Source: CBFGTJ01 sp965651815 | GTDB lineage: Bacteria > Actinomycetota > Acidimicrobiia > Acidimicrobiales > Microtrichaceae | Assembly: GCA_965651815.1 (NCBI GenBank) | Contig: CBFGTJ010000080.1 | Location: forward strand, 1 to 13,345 | DNA: 13,345 nucleotides | Reading direction: 5' to 3' | Notes under the pieces: model-generated | What the model was told of the DNA's origin: nothing | Database searches by the model: none | The model's input: only the letters and a program-made list of their open reading frames with translations | In this document: one piece after another, positions 12,337 to 13,345 of the stretch | Layout: each line of letters starts with the position of its first letter | How positions within the stretch are numbered: the stretch's first letter is position 1 | Translations under genes and position numbers: made by a program

Positions 12337-13345
12337 GTGCACAGCGATCGCGTGGCCATCGAAGGCGGAGGCGTCGGCGGGGACGCCGTCGCGGGCGGGC
12401 CACCGGGCGGGCCGCAGCCGGAGGTGGCGGCGGAGGCGGCGCTGCGGGAGGCGTTCGACACGGTGCCCCGCGTCTTCCCACGGGAGCTTCCCCGCACGTC
12501 GCGGCGGGACCTCGCCCGCCGCGCCCGGCAGATCTCGCTGGTCGCGACCAAGCACTTCACCCCGCTCGCGCTGCGCACCGCGCTGACCCGCCACCTGGTC
12601 CCCGACGCGTACGCCCGCCCACTGCGGCGCACCTTCGAGGAGCTCGGCGCGACGTTCATGAAGTTCGGCCAGCTGATCGGCTCGTCACCGGGGGTGTTCG
12701 GCGACGGTGTGGCCAAGGAGTTCCGCTCCTGCCTCGACACCGGCGCCCCCGTGCCCTTCGACGAGGTGCGGCGCGCGGTCGAGGCCGACCTCGGGATGCC
12801 GCTCGACGAGGCGTTCTGGAGCTTCTCCGAGACGCCGATCGGCCGGGCCTCGATCTCGGTGGTGCACAAGGCGACCACCCACGACGGCCGGCGCGTCGCG
12901 GTGAAGGTGCTGCGCCCGGGCATCGAGGACAAGGTCGCCTGCGACCTCGACCTGTTCCAGCCGCTGCTCGAGGTGGTCGCGAAGCAGACCGGCGAGTACG
13001 CGGCCGGCCAGCTGCTCGCGATGTTCCAGGGGTTCCGGGTGCAGATCGGCGAGGAGCTCGACCTGCGCAACGAGGCGCGGGCGATGGCCCACTACCGGCG
13101 GCTGCTCGCCCAGGTGGAGCTCCGGCGGGTCACGGTGCCCGAGGTGTTCCCGGAGCTGTCCGGGCCCCGGGTGCTCACCATGGAGTTCTTCGAGGGCGTC
13201 CCCGTGGACGACCTCACCACCGTCGCCGGGTACGGCTACGACCCGGCCCCGATCGTGCAGGAGGTCATCAAGGGGTTCCTGCTCACCGCGATCCGGTGGG
13301 GCACCTTCCACGGCATGGAGCTCCCGTTCGACCCCGAGGGCCGCG
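12337..13345 (+). CDS. ABC1/AarF/UbiB-family atypical kinase-like protein, 3' partial
   Basis: This is the N-terminal 336 codons of an ABC1 (AarF/UbiB/ADCK) family protein, running off the right edge. Members are atypical protein-kinase-like ATPases linked to ubiquinone or other isoprenoid-lipid metabolism. A Gly/Pro-rich tail (8-27) precedes helices with LARRARQISLVATKHFTPLA. The family's KxGQ motif is KFGQ at 109-112, followed by PFDEVRRAVEADLG. The nucleotide-binding lobe has ETPIGRASISVVHKA, where most members have an Ala-rich loop and QVH, and the invariant lysine is Lys190 in VAVKVLRPG. EELDLRNEA and RVLTMEFFEGVPVDDL are conserved. At the expected catalytic loop, usually HGDxHxGN, the protein reads FHGMELPFDPEG (324-335), so the key Asp and Asn appear to be missing. 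GTG at 12337 follows a strong ribosome site. Confidence -1.
   Translation, partial: MHSDRVAIEGGGVGGDAVAGGPPGGPQPEVAAEAALREAFDTVPRVFPRELPRTSRRDLARRARQISLVATKHFTPLALRTALTRHLVPDAYARPLRRTFEELGATFMKFGQLIGSSPGVFGDGVAKEFRSCLDTGAPVPFDEVRRAVEADLGMPLDEAFWSFSETPIGRASISVVHKATTHDGRRVAVKVLRPGIEDKVACDLDLFQPLLEVVAKQTGEYAAGQLLAMFQGFRVQIGEELDLRNEARAMAHYRRLLAQVELRRVTVPEVFPELSGPRVLTMEFFEGVPVDDLTTVAGYGYDPAPIVQEVIKGFLLTAIRWGTFHGMELPFDPEGR

Noticed and set aside
1..13345. Mobile element, CRISPR array, tRNA or rRNA
   Set aside because: No transposase or integrase, no regular direct repeats with spacers, and no tRNA- or rRNA-like sequence was seen on reading either strand.

Overview
The window looks like ordinary chromosome from a very GC-rich actinobacterium. 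By eye it is above 70% G+C with a strong G/C bias at third codon positions. Many genes start with GTG, several starts look leaderless (TANNNT seven or eight bases before the start codon), and the protein families are typically actinobacterial. Protein style suggests something near the Acidimicrobiia, but that is only an impression and no marker gene here settles it. I see no rRNA, tRNA, IS element, CRISPR array or phage genes.

Layout, left to right: the end of a DHA2-like MFS exporter (+, cut by the left edge); an orphan ParA/Soj-type ATPase (-); a dienelactone-hydrolase-family alpha/beta hydrolase (+); a two-gene unit on the minus strand made of an unrecognised EthD-like alpha/beta-barrel protein followed, with a 4-base GTGA overlap, by a RarD/EamA permease; a four-domain S1 RNA-binding protein (+); a small NTF2/SnoaL-like protein (-); a superfamily 2 DEAD/DEAH helicase with an acidic linker and separate C-terminal domain (+); an HrpB-type DExH helicase (-); a secreted or lipoprotein rhodanese-like protein whose catalytic Cys is replaced by Ser (+); a membrane protein with an extracytoplasmic domain carrying a Trp/His-rich motif (-); and the start of an ABC1/AarF/UbiB-family kinase-like protein (+, cut by the right edge).

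The strand alternates at almost every gene, so nearly every gene is its own transcription unit. Start-to-start gaps are about 63-97 bp and hold the promoters. Stop-to-stop gaps run from 148 bp down to 3 bp, and one pair overlaps by 18 bp. Only the EthD-like/rarD pair looks like an operon. Three genes deal with RNA or nucleic acids (the S1 protein and two helicases), but they are separately transcribed and nothing shows that they form one system.

I do not see a convincing new multi-gene system. The points most worth a second look are: the AarF-like protein that seems to lack the family's catalytic HGDxHxGN loop; the exported rhodanese-like domain with Ser in place of the catalytic Cys; the repeated leaderless-promoter architecture; a perfect 17-bp operator-like palindrome between the EthD-like/rarD unit and the S1 gene; and the WHDHRIHWM membrane protein.
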